The notes: generated by a model not told the origin, from the sequence alone. Shown: positions 44,720 to 55,389, numbered from the stretch's first letter. The stretch: DNA of 64,000 nt from Diplonema japonicum (GCA_964019335.1 OZ025648.1:868001-932000); one strand, 5' to 3'. Numbers and translations: made by a program.

Positions 44720-44802
44720 ATGACAATCTTTAAAAAAAAAAAGAAAGAAGGGGCAAAACAGAAAAAAACCCATATATTTTTGCAGTGTTTATTGTGTTTT
44801 CT

Positions 44803-44833
<31 letters not shown>

Positions 44834-44840
44834 CCCACAG

Positions 44841-45563
44841 CCCTTCACGGGATAGTCCCAAGAGGAGCCGACAAAGCAGGGAAAGAACGTGCCAGGATGG
44901 TGCAACAATACCTCCTGAAAGTAGTGACAGTCCGTGACGCCAGAGCAGCGGAAAAAAGCAAGAGAGTGCTCACCTCCAACCCTTGGGATGAGGTAACGAC
45001 AGGGGGGGCAACATGATGTTCCGACGGAAGCGTTGCTGAAGGCGAACGGGGCGTCAGGCGCGGTCCTGACCTTTCATTTGAAGAACGTCCTCAAGTGGCT
45101 AAGAGGCCTACGATGGTACGATGGTAAGAAGAAAACTTCCGTCACTACAATGGAACTCGCCATAGACTATGAGCAGACCACCCGCCGGGCACTCATAGGT
45201 CCCCTCGACGATCAAGACCTGCTCACGGAGAAGGCCGCAAGGATGCGATACATCTTGGGTCGCATCCAGAAATGCTCAGCACGCTGTGGAAGGTCAGCCT
45301 TCCCCGCCAACGCGGGTGCATACCCTTCGACATCTTGGGGGCCCGACGGCACACGGCTACGACAGGAGACCACTCTTCTCCTCGAGCCAAACCCCCCCCT
45401 ACCTAGCACGACTCCAAGCAATGTTTCTCGCCCAGATGTCGTCCATCTCATCGCGACAAACAGCCACCGCAGGCACCAGACAGCAACCGCAGAACGGTGA
45501 CCGATTAGTGTGAATTTCTACCTGAACAGTGAGCACCCCCATGCACACTGAAATTTTATCGAG
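44841..45563 (+). pseudogene. Frameshifted mobile-element fragment
   Basis: Two overlapping frames read as one protein interrupted by a frameshift at the G run near 45002-45008. The first encodes RGADKAGKERARMVQQYLL and VLTSNPWDEV and stops at 45014-45016. The second continues with VPTEALLKANGASGAVLTF, LKWLRGLRWYDGKKK and TMELAIDYEQTTRRAL. The second part matches the domain in the 23225-23656 remnant. The right end, GTGAGCACCCC, CATGCACACTGAAATTTTAT, CGAG plus poly-T, is shared with 33325-33360. The left edge follows a T-rich tract and CCCACAG. It is probably a 5'-truncated retroelement copy; the class is not proven. Confidence 0.7.
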
Positions 45564-45640
45564 TTTTTTTTTTTTTGTTCTTCAACGTTTTTTTTTTTTT
45601 TTTTTTTTTTTTTTTTGTTTTTGTTTTTGTTTTTGTTTTC

Positions 45641-45686
45641 CCGCCCCCTGTAATCAAGTAGACAGTTCTTGTTGAAGGGCGCCATT
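45641..45686 (+). repeat. Partial copy of the 22-kb dispersed repeat
   Basis: CCGCCCCCTGTAATCAAGTA, then GACAGTTCTTG, matches the right part of copy A near 22523-22550 with a few changes. It is flanked by poly-T on the left. Confidence 0.7.
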
Positions 45687-45807
45687 CTTTTATCTCGTGA
45701 TAAAAAAAATATTTTCTTTTTTTTTTTCTTTTTTCATTTCAAAGACAATAACCCTACCAAAAAAAAAAAAAAAAGTGGGGGAAAAAAAAAAGGGGTGTGG
45801 GGAGGGC

Positions 45808-48698
45808 ATGAACCCCGAAAGCCCGCGGAGCCCCGGCAGGATGTCCCCACGACGACCAAGCGTGAAGTCCGTCTTCTGGAAAGTGGTGGTTTTAATGATA
45901 CTGTTTTTAGGATGCAGCCTGACCGTGGGCTTGCACGCCACGGGCGTGATAGGAAACGTCTACCGGGTAACAGTAGTAGGCGTGGGCACAATGGAGTATC
46001 AAGGAAATCCTAGTTTCGTCAGGGAGCTAGTAGGGAACCACAGCAACCCAGGCATAGGGTATCTTAAGAAGCAGTCGATGCTGACCCCGCCGTATCGGAT
46101 AGAAGTGGAATGGGTTTTGGTATATGCATCGAACCTGAATGTCAACGTGAAAAAGCTCCCGAAATCTGTAATGGGCGTGACTATAAAGGCCCTTCAGCCC
46201 CCTGGGATGGTAAGTTACACAGAACTCGCAAACTTCGGATCTGAGTTCACCTCTCAAAGGACAACGCATATAATGCTGTTATCGCTGACGCACTCCCCAT
46301 CGCAGGGACTCATCAAACATCTCCTCAAACCTCACTTGGACCACGTGGACATAGGTGTCACAGGGTGTACCATCACCACCAAGGACACTGTCGGTGTCCC
46401 GAAGGTAGTTGAGCATGGTCTTATCGTCGGTAACGGGTGGTCCGACACCACGTGGAAAGCACATCTCCTCAGGCAATATTCAGGATTCACACCGATCGAC
46501 CACCGTGTCAGTGATATCTCTGAAGTGGTCGCTGTCAGTCCTTACTGCATGTTCACAGACATGGTGTTGTGGACTGCCTTGAAAGGCCTTCGAAAACTAT
46601 CATCCGGAATACAGGAACAACTTGCATTGGGCATCCTCCCGAAAGATTTCACATTCAAACAAACGATCTACCTCAAGAAGAAGGTCCTCGCGCTAGGTGC
46701 CCTCTCGGTCTCAATCCCTATCAAGAACGACGTCACGCTTAAGCAGAAGAAGACCAGGGCATCTGCGGAGAACGCGCTTGCAGACGCGGTGAACCTGTTG
46801 GAAACCATAGAAGGAAAAGGCTTCTACGACAAGGCGGAAAAACTTACTCTTCTTGACGAAGATCTAAAGCGGCACGGCAGGTCCGGTCATGAACAGCTGG
46901 ACGCTTTGCTGACAGAAATCAAACCTCTTATATTAAAGATGAAGGACCTGCACATGTCCGGTGTGACGGGATCGCAAGAGGAAGGGGGTTGGGATATGTC
47001 CCTTCGGTTACGCCAGCGTGACTTGAAGGTGCTTGTGGTACCAACAACAGCTGAGGTGCTGCGGGGAAACTTGCCGCCGACCATGCTGCCTGTTGGGGGG
47101 AACGAGTCTGTTCCATTCTCCCCACCTTCGCACGTTATAGACGGGACCTTCGCGAAGATATGGGGAAACATCATCGGGAAGTTCTGGCCCGGGAACATGG
47201 ACGCGCATGTCATTAACGATGAGTCGGGGACCGGCGCACAGCGCAAGCTCCCGCAGTCTTCAATGCGTGTTATCTGGCAGAGCTTTTGCTGCCATTGCTG
47301 TGGGTATGAATGTGGGAAGAAAGAAAGAGAAGAAAAAAAACCCCCCCTCAGATTCTCCAACGAAATCTTACACCTCGTTTTTCCCCTGCAGCGGAAACAC
47401 GCAGTCGACCTCATCCCTTCCCCAGACTGTTTCTGTCAGGTATTTTCATTTTTTTTTTTTTTGAAAAAAAAAAAAGAAATCCACATTTTACAGGGCTACC
47501 CCAGCGCAGTTCTGGACAGTCTGTCTAGGATGCACCTTCCGAAACCTTTAATGGAAAGGCCTGTCAACCACGAGGACATCGTGATATGGGTGAGCCACAC
47601 GGATCCAGGGAGCTATTTGACGGGGGACTTGGAGAGGAAGAAACCTACTTACGTCGTGGGTATGACTACCACCACCCAACAAAGAAAAAAAAAACCCCCT
47701 CCCCCTCAGGAAGGAGCATGTACGAGTTCACAAAAATACCAGGAAGGTGGGTGAACGAGTGCAGGGACAACGCAGACGAGATTTGGGTACCATCGTCCTT
47801 TGTGAGGGATGTCTGGGTGGACAATGGTGTGGCTGAGGATAAGGTTGTTCTCATCCCGGAAGCAATTGACGTGTACTTCTTCGACCCTGATGTGGCAGGG
47901 AAGGTGTCGATACCTTTCCCGCAGAAGTGGAAACACTACGACTCGATTCCCGGGAGGCTCAGACAACAACACACATTCAAATTCCTGTCCCATTTCAAAT
48001 GGGAGGACCGCAAAGGCTGGGACATCCTCATTGAAGCTTACTTCTCGTCTTTTTCCCGAGCCGAAAATGTAACGCTTGTCATTCTGACACACATATGGTT
48101 CCCAGGTCCACCAGAGACACATGGCGACGCCACCAATCACACATTTGTGAAGGAAAAAATCGAAGATTATGCGAAAAAACACATGAACAGGGAACCGAGT
48201 ACATTGCCGCACTTTGTTATCATTACTAGCAGGCTGTCGGAGGAGGATGTGGCTGCGCTGTACAACACCATGGACGGGTTTGTCCTTCCCACTAAAGGGG
48301 AGGGTTGGGGGTTGCCTCCTTTGCAAGCTATGTCCATTGGGATACCTACTGCAACTACGAATTGGTCTGGGTCGGTGGACTTTCTCGATCCGAAACATTC
48401 TTTTCCCATTCCCATCGATAAGCTTGAAGAGCTCCCAACCGACTCTGTCTACGGCTACGTTTCTGGTAAGCTGTGGGCAAGGCCTTCTCTGTACGAAACC
48501 TCCAGAATCATGAAGTACATGGCCAACCCTGCCAACAAACTTGAAATGAAGGAAATTGGCCATCGTGCTCGAGCACACGTTGTCAAGCACTACAGTGAAG
48601 AAGCGGTTGCGGAAATCGTGTCGAACAGAATCACAACCATCAAAGGAATTATTCTGAACGGGCAGGTGCCTAGAAGGCATCCGAGGAACTGGGGGTGA
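45808..48698 (+). CDS. Two-part glycosyltransferase (GT2-like region plus GT4-like domain)
   Basis: The frame begins with a cytosolic tail and a membrane anchor (VFWKVVVLMILFLGC). A region with VVEHGLIVGNGW, FTPIDHRV and VVAVSPYCMFTD resembles the acceptor half of GT2-type enzymes. After a linker a GT-B (GT4) domain follows: GRAFAAIAVGMN, RKHAVDLIPSPDCFCQ, WVSHTDPGSY, EIWVPSSFVRDVW, LIPEAIDVYFF, LSHFKWEDRKGWDIL, KGEGWGLPPLQAM. Exons read 45808-47311, 47392-47439, 47494-47659 and 47710-48698. Upstream sequence (SSMRVIWQS) and the GT4 helix (SGRAFAAIAV) lie in frames one base apart near 47265-47290. This implies a 1-nt frameshift, an assembly error or an unseen intron. The first intron uses an unusual GTGGGA donor. 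A Golgi or ER sugar transferase of unknown specificity. Confidence 0.7.
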
Positions 48699-49188
48699 AC
48701 CACCTTTTTTTTTTTTTTTTTTTTTTTTTCTTTTTTGAGAAGAGAAAAAAAAAGAAGGGAAAAAAAAAAAGGGAAGAACAGCCATGCGTGGTTTTTTTTT
48801 TTTTTTTGTGTTTGTTTGTTTGTAGTGTTGCGTTTTCTTCTTCTTTTTTTTCCCCCCTCCCTTTTAGCCCCTCGCCACCAACCCCTTTTTTCTTGTTTTA
48901 CTTGATTCGATAAAGAGGGGGAACTTGGGGGGTGGGGAGGAAGAAAAAAAAAAATAAAGAAATGGGTGTATTAAAACACTCTCGTTTTCTTTTCTTTTTT
49001 TTTTTTTGTTTTCTTTTTTTTTTCCCCAGGCCTTGAAGAAAAAAAGAAAAAGAAAAAAAAAGAACTGGTGAGCCGTTACTCTTTTAATGTGGCAGTGCCG
49101 AAGGGGAGGAAACGAAAAGAAGCCATAATATGGTAAGACTTGTCGTTTTTTTTTTTCTTTTTTTTTCCCGCCGAAGTTTCTAGGTCTC

Positions 49189-49210
49189 AGGCTGCCATTA
49201 ATAGCAGCCT
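49189..49210. other. Hairpin, 7-bp perfect stem
   Basis: AGGCTGC pairs with GCAGCCT around an 8-nt loop (CATTAATA). It lies in a unique island between T tracts. Confidence 0.7.
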
Positions 49211-49703
49211 AATTGATAACAATGGAAGCAAGGGAGGTGAATCAGTGATGGGTCTTTAAAAAAAAAAAAAAAATAATAATACATAATACCGTAAATCCGA
49301 TTTGCATTTCCTTAACAAGGTTCATGAGTGATTACATGCTGAAATAAAGTTTGATTTTTTTTTTTTTTTGTTTGTTTAGTTTCTTTCTTCTTTTTTTTCT
49401 TTTTTTTTTTTTTTTTTTCCTTGAACGGGAGTGGAAGGGGTTAAAGATCAAGCACTATCAATTACGTTGAGGCAATTGAACAACGTGGCTGCAAAAAAAA
49501 AAAAAAAAAAAAGCTTTATTTTGTTTTCCTTTTCTTTTTTCTTTTTTTTTTTCTTTTCTTCATTTCTCCTTCAACCCTCATCCCTTGCTGTGTAGGTATA
49601 AAAATAAATTTTAAAGGGTTGGGCGCAAGCGAAAAAAAAAAAACAAAAAAAAATTCCGTTTTTTTTTTTCTTCTTTTTTTTTTTTTCAGATTTCTGGGCA
49701 GCA

Positions 49704-49736
49704 AGAAACCAAGGGTCTTCGGGACCTTGGTCTCTC
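49704..49736. other. Hairpin with TTCG tetraloop
   Basis: ACCAAGGGTC and GGACCTTGGT flank a TTCG loop at 49708-49731. The stem has one mismatch and one wobble, and AGA/TCT extends it outward. The UUCG loop closed by C-G is an exceptionally stable RNA tetraloop, so a structured transcript is possible. Confidence 0.6.
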
Positions 49737-49900
49737 AAGGTGTATGACGACACCTCCCCTTTAAAGCGAGTCAATTCCTTTTTTTTCTTTTTTTTTTCCC
49801 CCTAGGCATTTCCACATAAACTTGTATCGCTAAAAAGAAAAAAAAAAACCCCCCTTACATAGAGGAAGCGTGGAATCGAAAAAAAAAAAAAGAAAAAAAA

Positions 49901-51187
49901 ATGAACCATCTCTCAATGTTCCTCCTGTTTCTCACCCACGCAGCAGCGCAAACAAACCAAGAAACAAAATACACACCCACAACGATGAAAATAGCCTTCG
50001 GAAGCTGCAACCGACCCCACGAACCTACCAACATCTGGCCAAGGGTGGGCAGCTACGCCCCCGACACATGGGTGTGGCTAGGCGACAACGTCTACCTCGA
50101 CGATAAAAAAAGAGGTTTTTACGGACTGGACGAGGCGAAACTGATATACAAAAGCATGCAAGAAAAACCAGAATATGTGAATGCAATGAGCAAAGTACGC
50201 AATGTCATAGGCACTTGGGACGACCACGACCTTGGGAAGAATAACATGGGCGCAGATTTCAAACACAAGAATGACACAAAAAAACTGCTTCTGAATTTTC
50301 TAAAAATGTCGGAGTCGGATCTGGCAATAAAAAACGGCGGTGTTTTCCACAAAAAGATTGTTGAGACGAACGGGAAGAAAACCGCGTTCGTCATGACAGA
50401 CGCACGATGGTACAAAACCGAAACCCAACTACTCGGCGAACCTCAGTGGGAATGGCTGAAAAACATTTTCCTCCACGAGTCATACGACCTCATAGTACTG
50501 GCCTCATCCATACAGGTAACCGCAGACTGGGGAAGCAGTTTTCCAATCCTCAAAAGGTTGGAACGTTGGGGGGACTACCCAGAAGAGCTTTCTAGGCTCA
50601 TCGAGTACATTGAAAAAAGCAATTCCCCAACAGTAATATTATCAGGCGACGTTCACTACGGTGATATTGCCACAATGGGCCCAGGGTGTGTGCTCAATGG
50701 GGTTGAGTTGAACAAGAAACTTGTTGAAGCTACTTCTAGTGGGATCACACATAGTGTGATGAATCACATCCAACCGTCGTTTTTATGGAAGAAAATCGTT
50801 AATCGGGTCGATATCACCCCGCTTGCTTTTTCTATGGAGAGGCGTCGGGACATTCTGCTGGACAAAAACTGGGGGACTATCGACGTGTCCTTTTTGCCTC
50901 ACGGTGTCAGCGTTAACATCTCAATCCACGATGAAACACGGCCCCGGCTCAACTTCGTCCATACCTTTCATTCTTCAGTCTTAGGTGGTGGCAACGGTAC
51001 AGCTTCGTCTGGGTTACCGTGGTGTCCTGTTGAGGCGACGCATCCTGCGGCTCATCCCTGGGCGTCGATGGCCATTGGAGTGCTGGTGTACTTGTTTGTA
51101 AACTCTGTGCTGTTTCTGTTGCCTGTTTTGCTGTGCTTCAAGCTGCTGTGGAGGGCCGTCAAAATGCCCAAGGAAAAAGAAGAATGA
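49901..51187 (+). CDS. PhoD-like phosphatase, membrane-anchored
   Basis: A metal-dependent phosphodiesterase or alkaline phosphatase of the PhoD type. Single exon, 428 residues, with a signal peptide (MNHLSMFLLFLTHAAAQ) and a C-terminal membrane helix (near residues 390-415) followed by a basic tail. It is therefore probably a type I ectoenzyme or a lysosomal/ER membrane protein. Metal-ligand motifs are IAFGSCNRP, WVWLGDNVYLD, GTWDDHDLGKNN, VMTDARWY and ILSGDVHYGDI, all intact. Substrate is not determinable from sequence. Confidence 0.9.
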   Translation: MNHLSMFLLFLTHAAAQTNQETKYTPTTMKIAFGSCNRPHEPTNIWPRVGSYAPDTWVWLGDNVYLDDKKRGFYGLDEAKLIYKSMQEKPEYVNAMSKVRNVIGTWDDHDLGKNNMGADFKHKNDTKKLLLNFLKMSESDLAIKNGGVFHKKIVETNGKKTAFVMTDARWYKTETQLLGEPQWEWLKNIFLHESYDLIVLASSIQVTADWGSSFPILKRLERWGDYPEELSRLIEYIEKSNSPTVILSGDVHYGDIATMGPGCVLNGVELNKKLVEATSSGITHSVMNHIQPSFLWKKIVNRVDITPLAFSMERRRDILLDKNWGTIDVSFLPHGVSVNISIHDETRPRLNFVHTFHSSVLGGGNGTASSGLPWCPVEATHPAAHPWASMAIGVLVYLFVNSVLFLLPVLLCFKLLWRAVKMPKEKEE

Positions 51188-51223
51188 TGTTGTAACCGTT
51201 TGCGAACGAGCAAAGAATAACTC

Positions 51224-51256
<33 letters not shown>

Positions 51257-51775
51257 CCAACGAACTACTTCGTTCCTATCATAGTGAATATTTTTTTTTT
51301 TTTTTTTTTTTCCTTTTTTTTTAAAGACCCCCTTCCCCTTTTCGGAGGAAAACAAAAAAGCAGGAAGTCTTTTTTTTTTTTTTTAGAATTGTGAAAAGAG
51401 AAGAAAAAAAGAGGAGGAAAAAAAAAAAAAAGACTTCTTCTTTTGCTTGTTATTCCATACGAGGGCTCTCTTCTCTCTTTCCCCCCTTCCTTTTTTTTTT
51501 TTAGGCGATCCTGTCACATACTGCAGGTTCCCTTCAAAGACATTTTTTTTTTTTTTTCTATCCGCATTCTTTCAATTGTCTTTTTTTTTATTATTATTAT
51601 TATCTAACCTCGATTTTTTTTTTCTTTTGCAGAAAAAAAAAACTTGTTCTTTCTATTACCCTTTGCCAACCTGGTGCTACGGATATCCAGTAAAGACATG
51701 CTGAATCAATTTTGCACAGGAGAGGAGGAGGAAGGGAGAAGGAAGAAGGGGGAAACAGAATAAAAGGAGGGGAAA
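51188..51775. other. T-rich spacer containing an element tail
   Basis: Long T and A tracts, the repeat at 51503-51543, and a short unique leader with TTTTGCACAG ending at 51719, 56 nt before the LSm6 start codon. No gene is seen. Confidence 0.6.
51503..51543 (+). repeat. Conserved element tail, copy 2 of 3
   Basis: AGGCGATCCTGTCACATACT then GCAGGTTCCCTTCAAAGACAT, differing from 23670-23711 at one position, again followed by poly-T. Confidence 0.9.
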
Positions 51776-52150
51776 ATGAGCGAAATGCCAGAAATTGAAG
51801 CACCGAAAATAGAAGCAGAAGACAAGCCCGTCAGCGTCTCGACCTTCGTTCAGGATTTGCTGGGGAAGGAGGTGGTTGTAAAGGTGAATATTGGTATGTG
51901 GGAAAGAAGGGGAATAATCATAATAGGGTCTGAGTACAAAGGCACACTGTCGTGCCTGGATGGTTTAATGAACATTGTGCTGCAGAATGTGGAGGAACAC
52001 GCTGGTGGCCGGGTAAAAAAAACCTACAAAAACGCCTTTATAAGAGGCAACAACGGTACGGGAAAAAAAAAACCTTCTAAAAAAAAAAAAAAAATCCTTC
52101 CATCCACAGTACTTTACATATCTGTTGCGAAAAGTAAGTTGTTAAAGTAG
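51776..52150 (+). CDS. LSM6: LSm6 small nuclear ribonucleoprotein
   Basis: A subunit of the LSm1-7 (mRNA decay) and LSm2-8 (U6 snRNA) rings. Exons 51776-51893, 51927-52055 and 52110-52150 give 95 residues. The Sm1 motif is FVQDLLGKEVVVKV, then YKGTLSCLDGLMNIVL. The Sm2 motif is AFIRGNNVLYISV. The conserved CLDGxMNI and FIRGNNVLYIS identify LSm6 rather than other LSm proteins. The second exon junction reconstitutes NNVLYIS exactly. The first intron is only 33 nt (GTATGT...ATAATAG); removing it joins NIG to SEYKG, as expected. The N-terminus carries a 25-residue acidic extension not usual for LSm6. Confidence 0.93.
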   Translation: MSEMPEIEAPKIEAEDKPVSVSTFVQDLLGKEVVVKVNIGMWERRGIIIIGSEYKGTLSCLDGLMNIVLQNVEEHAGGRVKKTYKNAFIRGNNGTGKKKPSKKKKKILPSTVLYISVAKSKLLK

Positions 52151-52302
52151 TGTTTTTTTTTTTTTTTTATTATTATTCTCCGTAATCATGTTGGTATTAC
52201 CACCACCCCACCTTTTTTTTTCCCCCAAAAAAAAAAGATTTTTATCAAGGTTGGGGGTGAGAAGGGAGAGAGAGAGAGAAAAAAAGGGGGTGAAGAAATA
52301 AA

Positions 52303-55236
52303 ATGAGCTTCATAAAAAAGCTCATAAAGCCCAAGAAAAAGAAGAAGAAAGATGAAGCGGTTTTGACACAGTTTATAGAAAGGACGTTTCTGTTGCAAGT
52401 TCCGGTTGGCTTCGACACCGAGAAGCTAGAAGAAAAACTGGCAAAGGTGGGAAGCGAGGAAACGATGATGGCACTGAACTGCACCACGCTGCAGTCCCTG
52501 GGAGAGTTCCAGCAAATGAAGTTCGAAGACGGACAACGACCAGAAGACCTGGGCATGCTGATGAAAGTCTGCCTTCAAATCCACAAATGGCTCAGTTCCT
52601 CCCCTTCAGCCCTCGCGGTCATTGTAACAAATTTCGGTCCTGCCGACCCTGCTGCCCTCATATGCGGCTGTCTCATGTACTATATGCATCCCTCTGCCTT
52701 TGGCGGTTCGCCGATCGAAAAGCTTCGTGACAACAACGTTGTGTCCTTCTTCCCTTCTACCTCGCGGTATGTGAAGTGGTTCGGTTTCACCCTGCAAGGC
52801 ATCCACCTGCATACCGATCGTATGCTTCTTCAACGAATTGTCATCAAGAAAGCGGGCGATCTAACATACGACAATTTTGCCCTCTCAATCACCGACCCGA
52901 AAAGCAACCCCCTCTACCACACTAGGGATCCCGACATCTTCCAGTTGGACGATTCCATTGATATAAAACTCGATAAGTGCTCGATTTTCGGTGATTTTGA
53001 AATATCGTATGTAGTATACCTGACTGAGGAGGAGCCTCCTCGGACGGAGTGCAAGCTCAGATACGCGTTTTCAACATTTTTCCTGTCCCTCCCTGAAGGC
53101 GCCGACACCATTGCTCATGCCGTGCCACGGGATGAGCTCGACTACACCTCCACCAGCAAGATGGTTGATCCCGGCCTCACCATGACCCTTCACTTTCAGA
53201 AGTCCCCTGTAGACGAGGCCATCGCGGAAGACACCATTCTCATTGATGATGTGAGCCGAATAGTCACCCACGCTCCTAGCACCAATGCCGGGTACGACCT
53301 TACTATTAACATAAACGGGTCGCCTGACGCTACTGCCAAAGGGTCCGTGGAGCAGACACAGGATTATGAGTACGTTGCTTTAAAGCTTTCCGAGGATACG
53401 CCTTATAACACGCTCGTTAAGGAGTTTAAGGAGTCTATTAAGGAGAAGGCGAATACTAGTTTTGACTCCTTTCCGCAGCATAAGCTCAATGATGATACGA
53501 CTGCCAACGAGCTTGATGGATTCTTTCATGAGTCGCCCTGTACACCTCTCTCGCCGACCGGTTTTGGTGCTTCTCCGCCGCCTCCGCCTATGGCAGTGGG
53601 ACCCCCAAAACTTGGAGTGATGCCCCCGCCCCCGCCCCCACCCCCTCCCGGGGCACCTCCTCGAGCTCCTCCGCCTCCTGGTGCCCCGGCACCCCCGCCT
53701 CCTCCGCCCGGTAAGGGAGCACCCCCCCCGCCTCCCCCCGGAGGCGGCCTCGCGCCTCGCCCTCCTCCGCCTCCTCCTGGAAAAGGTGTACCTCCACCCC
53801 CTCCAGCTGGAGGAATCCCTCCTCCCCCTCCGCCGCCTGGAAAAGGTGGCCCTCCACCACCTCCCGGTGCCCCTGGCGCGCCGCCCCCGCCTCCACCTAT
53901 GTTCGGGAGTGCTGCAAAACAGGTTACGAAAGCTCTGCACTGGAAAAAGGTTCAGGTGAACATCGCAGCAGGCTCCGTGTGGGAGAGCATCTCCGAGAGG
54001 AGCAAAAAGGACTCCGCCATCAACCTGGACAACCTGAAGGAGATGTTCAAAAAGGAAAGCACCGCGAAGAAAGCGCAGGAGAAGAAACAAAACACGAAGA
54101 AGCAGTCGACAGCCATCTCGGGCAAGAGGTTAAACAACCTGGGCATCGTGCTGAAGGCGGTGAAGGTACACAAAAAAAAAACCCCCCCTCTCCCTTCAAA
54201 AAGAAAAAAAAAACCCACCCTCCAGCTATCGCCTGAACAGATAAGGGACGCACTGCTGCAGTGCAATCAAGAAACGATGACGCAGGGCGTGTTGGAACAG
54301 ATGTACCCAATCATACCAGACGAGGAGGAGGTAAAGGGAGTGATGAAGGAGGTGGGGTCGGATGTAGAATGGACCATCATGCATGTATGTTACTTCCTTT
54401 CTTGCTTCACAACCTTCCATCAGGAGTACGTCCACATCATGGCACGGGACGTCCCTGACATGAAGGAGCGCATCCTGCTGTGGCTCTTCACATACGAGTT
54501 CAAAGAAGCGATGGACACCACACTGTTCGACATCGAGAGGCTGCAGACCGCACTGGACCTCCTGCTTCTTGAAAAAAGCAAGTTTTTGGACGTTCTAGCT
54601 GCCGTGCTTGCTGTGGGTAATACACTGAATGAGGGGACTTCGAAAGGTGCTGCTATAGGATTCTCTGTAGGCGACTTGGACAAGGTATGGGGCACTGGGG
54701 AATGCATTATAACAGCTATGTGCGTTGCGGGCCACAGACGGTTCCACTCTGCTCGAGTTTTTTGTGAAGAATATCGTCGAAAACTCGCCTGAGCTGCTTG
54801 GTTTTGTTGAAGAGCTTGCGCCGCTTGCGGCGGCACTCAACGTGCCCCTCTCCATGGTGCAGCAGGAGGTCGGGAAGCTGGCGGCGAGATTCAAGAAAAT
54901 AGACTCGAAGGTGTCGGGAGAGGATGCCTTCTCGATGATGCTCAAAGGGTTCAAAGACAGAAACGCTGCCAATGTGGCCAAGCTTGTCTCGTCAAGAGAA
55001 ATCGTAAGCAAAAAAGTCCGGAAGCTGGCCGATCATTTTGGAGAGGTGTGGCGGAAAAAAAAAAAAAAAAAAAAAAAAAAACACAGACGGCGGCTCAGTT
55101 CGACGAGACACAGTTTTTTTCACACATCAACACGTTTCGGTTGGCGTTTCAGAAAACCTTGAACGCGCACAAAGAACGGGAAGCTCGGAAAAAAAAGCAG
55201 AAAAAAGAAGAGCTCCAGCAGGCAAGCCGTCCTTGA
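52303..55236 (+). CDS. Formin with a PTEN-like pseudophosphatase N-terminus
   Basis: Nucleates and elongates actin filaments. Five exons (52303-54165, 54226-54384, 54424-54684, 54716-55045, 55087-55236) give 920 residues. The N-terminal 190 residues follow the PTEN/tensin phosphatase layout, but the position of the catalytic HCxxGxxR loop reads VIVTNFGPADPAALICG. Cys and Arg are absent, so it is probably inactive. A C2-like beta domain follows (about 190-320). FH1 is a run of PPPPPPPG blocks (about 423-537). FH2 starts KALHWKKV and contains VLAVGNTLNEGTSKG and RATDGSTLLEFFV. Splicing is required for these; introns are 31-60 nt. This PTEN-C2-FH1-FH2 order matches plant class II formins. Confidence 0.92.
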
Positions 55237-55348
55237 ACAGAAAGAAGAACAAAAAAATTTTAAAAAAAGAGTTTTGACCCCCTCTTTTTCTATCCTCTTA
55301 TTCCGACTCTCTTCTTCTCATTTCCTGGAATCGCTTTTTTTGAGTGGG

Positions 55349-55389
<41 letters not shown>

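Larger units (their letters stand above)
48699..49900. other. 1.2-kb spacer with unique islands between poly-T runs
   Basis: Islands near 49070-49135, 49175-49260, 49280-49360, 49425-49495 and 49690-49770 have normal complexity and are separated by T or A tracts. Two hold clear hairpins (listed separately). No ORF of interest; a spliced or structured non-coding RNA is possible. Confidence 0.5.

Noticed and set aside
47706-48785. 359-codon minus-strand frame
   Set aside because: Antisense to the GT4 domain, which has clear sense-strand motifs.
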